A DNA stretch of 6,512 nt from Coxiellaceae bacterium UBA6002 (lineage in GTDB: Bacteria; Pseudomonadota; Gammaproteobacteria; UBA6002). Position 1 is the first letter of the stretch; every line of letters starts with the position of its first letter. The stretch lies in NCBI GenBank assembly GCA_002429595.1, contig DJAM01000130.1, positions 28,503-35,014 of the forward strand, in the 5' to 3' direction. Shown here in pieces: positions 5,455 to 6,512 of this stretch. Made by a program: the position numbers and the translations under genes. The notes below the pieces were generated by a model. That model was not told where the DNA came from. It searched no databases and worked only from the letters and a program-made list of their open reading frames with translations.

Positions 5455-6456
5455 CTAAGACAAATACTTCATCACCTCAAAGCACAATTCCTCAACCCCA
5501 TGTTTATTAACCGCCGAAATCAAAAACACAGGCTTATCCCATCCTAACTCCTTCACAATAGCCTGTGCTCGCTCTTGCGCTTCCTCTTCCGACAAAAGAT
5601 CAGTCTTAGTAAACACCAACCACTTTTCTTTTATGCTTAGCTCTTCACTATATTGTGCTAATTCAGACCAGATGGCTTTAATTTGAGCGACTGGGTCTTC
5701 TCCAGCTATAGGCGCTAAATCAACCAGATGCAGGAGCAATCGAGTTCGAGCAAGGTGTTTCAAAAAACGAATTCCAAGGCCCGCACCTTCTGCGGCGCCC
5801 TCAATAAGTCCTGGTATATCAGCAACCACAAAGCTCTTTTCCAAAGCAACTTGTACTACACCCAGATGAGGATAAAGCGTGGTAAAGGGATAATCCGCAA
5901 CTTTTGGTTTGGCTTTTGAGATTGATCGGATGAAAGTAGATTTGCCTGCATTTGGAAAACCCAAAAGCCCAACGTCGGCTAATACTTTTAATTCTAAGCG
6001 CAAATTACGTTGTTCTCCGGGCTGCCCCTTAGTAATTTGGCGTGGAGCGCGATTGACGCTGCTTTTAAAATGGACATTGCCTAACCCATGGTGGCCACCT
6101 TTAGCAATACAAAGTGTTTCGTCATGACGAGTAAGATCGCCTAATAAATCGCCGGTGTCTTCATCATAGACTGTTGTGCCAATGGGGACTTTTATATAGA
6201 GATCTTCGCCTTTGGCGCCGGTGCACTGTTTACGTGCGCCCTTTTCTCCCGGACTTGCTTTGAATCGTTGGGTGTAGCGAAAATCTATTAAGGTATTGAT
6301 TCCTGAGTCAGCAATTAAGAAGATACTGCCACCATCACCCCCATCGCCGCCATCGGGACCACCAAATGCGATATACTTTTCGCGACGAAATGTAGCCGCA
6401 CCGTCGCCACCTTTACCAGCTTCAACTCTGATTTTGGCTTCATCGATAAATTTCAT
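5455..6456 (-). CDS. obgE: Obg family GTPase ObgE/CgtA
   Basis: Essential GTPase that binds the 50S subunit during late assembly and links growth to the stringent response. It has 333 residues. The glycine-rich Obg fold covers about 1-159 (GKGGDGAATFRREKY at 14-28, GGPDGGDGGDGG at 32-43). The G domain follows, with P-loop GFPNAGKST (166-174), switch I YPFTT (189-193), switch II DIPGLIEGAAEGAG (213-226), G4 TKTD (283-286) and SA (314-315). G4 is usually NKxD, so Asn is replaced by Thr. The acidic C-terminal tail that takes E. coli ObgE to 390 residues is absent, giving a short form. The ATG is preceded by AAGGTG (plus-strand 6461-6466), four bases away. rpmA is the expected upstream neighbour, beyond the window. 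Confidence 0.97.
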   Translation of the reverse strand: MKFIDEAKIRVEAGKGGDGAATFRREKYIAFGGPDGGDGGDGGSIFLIADSGINTLIDFRYTQRFKASPGEKGARKQCTGAKGEDLYIKVPIGTTVYDEDTGDLLGDLTRHDETLCIAKGGHHGLGNVHFKSSVNRAPRQITKGQPGEQRNLRLELKVLADVGLLGFPNAGKSTFIRSISKAKPKVADYPFTTLYPHLGVVQVALEKSFVVADIPGLIEGAAEGAGLGIRFLKHLARTRLLLHLVDLAPIAGEDPVAQIKAIWSELAQYSEELSIKEKWLVFTKTDLLSEEEAQERAQAIVKELGWDKPVFLISAVNKHGVEELCFEVMKYLS

Positions 6457-6477
6457 GTTGCACCTTGAGTTACGGCG

Positions 6478-6512
6478 AAAAAAGATAGGCTTGTTTCTTA
6501 AGAAACAAGCCT
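6478..6512 (-). terminator. Intrinsic terminator upstream of obgE (end of an off-window gene, probably rpmA)
   Basis: Positions 6487-6512 are a perfect 26-bp palindrome with half-site AGGCTTGTTTCTT. Read on the minus strand it forms a stem of about 11 bp with a TTAA loop, then ATC and six T residues (plus-strand A run, 6478-6483). This is a good Rho-independent terminator for a leftward gene ending beyond the right edge. Only 21 bases separate the T run from the obgE ATG, and that space carries the ribosome site, so obgE transcripts probably arise by read-through. The palindrome meets the window end and may be longer. A dyad operator is a weaker alternative. Confidence 0.75.

Overview
The window looks like a piece of a gammaproteobacterial chromosome. 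The proteins resemble the E. coli type: IleRS of 944 residues with HIGH, KMSKS and a C-terminal zinc knuckle, RibF of 309, S20 of 88 and Obg of 333. Divergent rpsT and ribF, with ileS further along on the ribF strand, is the usual gammaproteobacterial block. The moderate G+C (hand counts of about 45% in part of ileS and 39% in the gene at 3146-3985), the abundant TGTCATTCCCGC-type palindromes, and obgE beside rpsT would suit a Legionellales/Coxiellaceae-like host. That placement is an inference, not proven by the sequence.

Layout, left to right. Positions 1-63 hold a short array of GCGGGAATGA repeats, just downstream of ileS. ileS runs leftward (64-2898). A 247-bp gap (2899-3145) contains a likely ileS promoter and a decayed palindromic repeat. 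A TyrA-family NAD-dependent dehydrogenase (3146-3985) runs rightward, against its neighbours, and ends at a terminator hairpin overlapping the end of the convergent ribF. ribF runs leftward (4008-4937). A 139-bp divergent promoter region separates it from rpsT (5077-5343, rightward, GTG start). A 111-bp convergent gap carries two palindromic hairpins in opposite orientation. obgE runs leftward (5455-6456). Just upstream of obgE, at the right edge, is a perfect 26-bp palindrome followed by a T run, read as a terminator for a gene outside the window (probably rpmA).

Most genes are housekeeping: tRNA-Ile charging (ileS), FMN/FAD synthesis (ribF), 30S assembly (rpsT) and 50S assembly/stress GTPase (obgE). 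The TyrA-like gene is the exception. It separates ribF from ileS, lies on the other strand, is lower in G+C, and has lost several residues normally conserved in the prephenate site. I see no clear new multi-gene system. The dehydrogenase and the palindromic repeats are the parts most worth following up.
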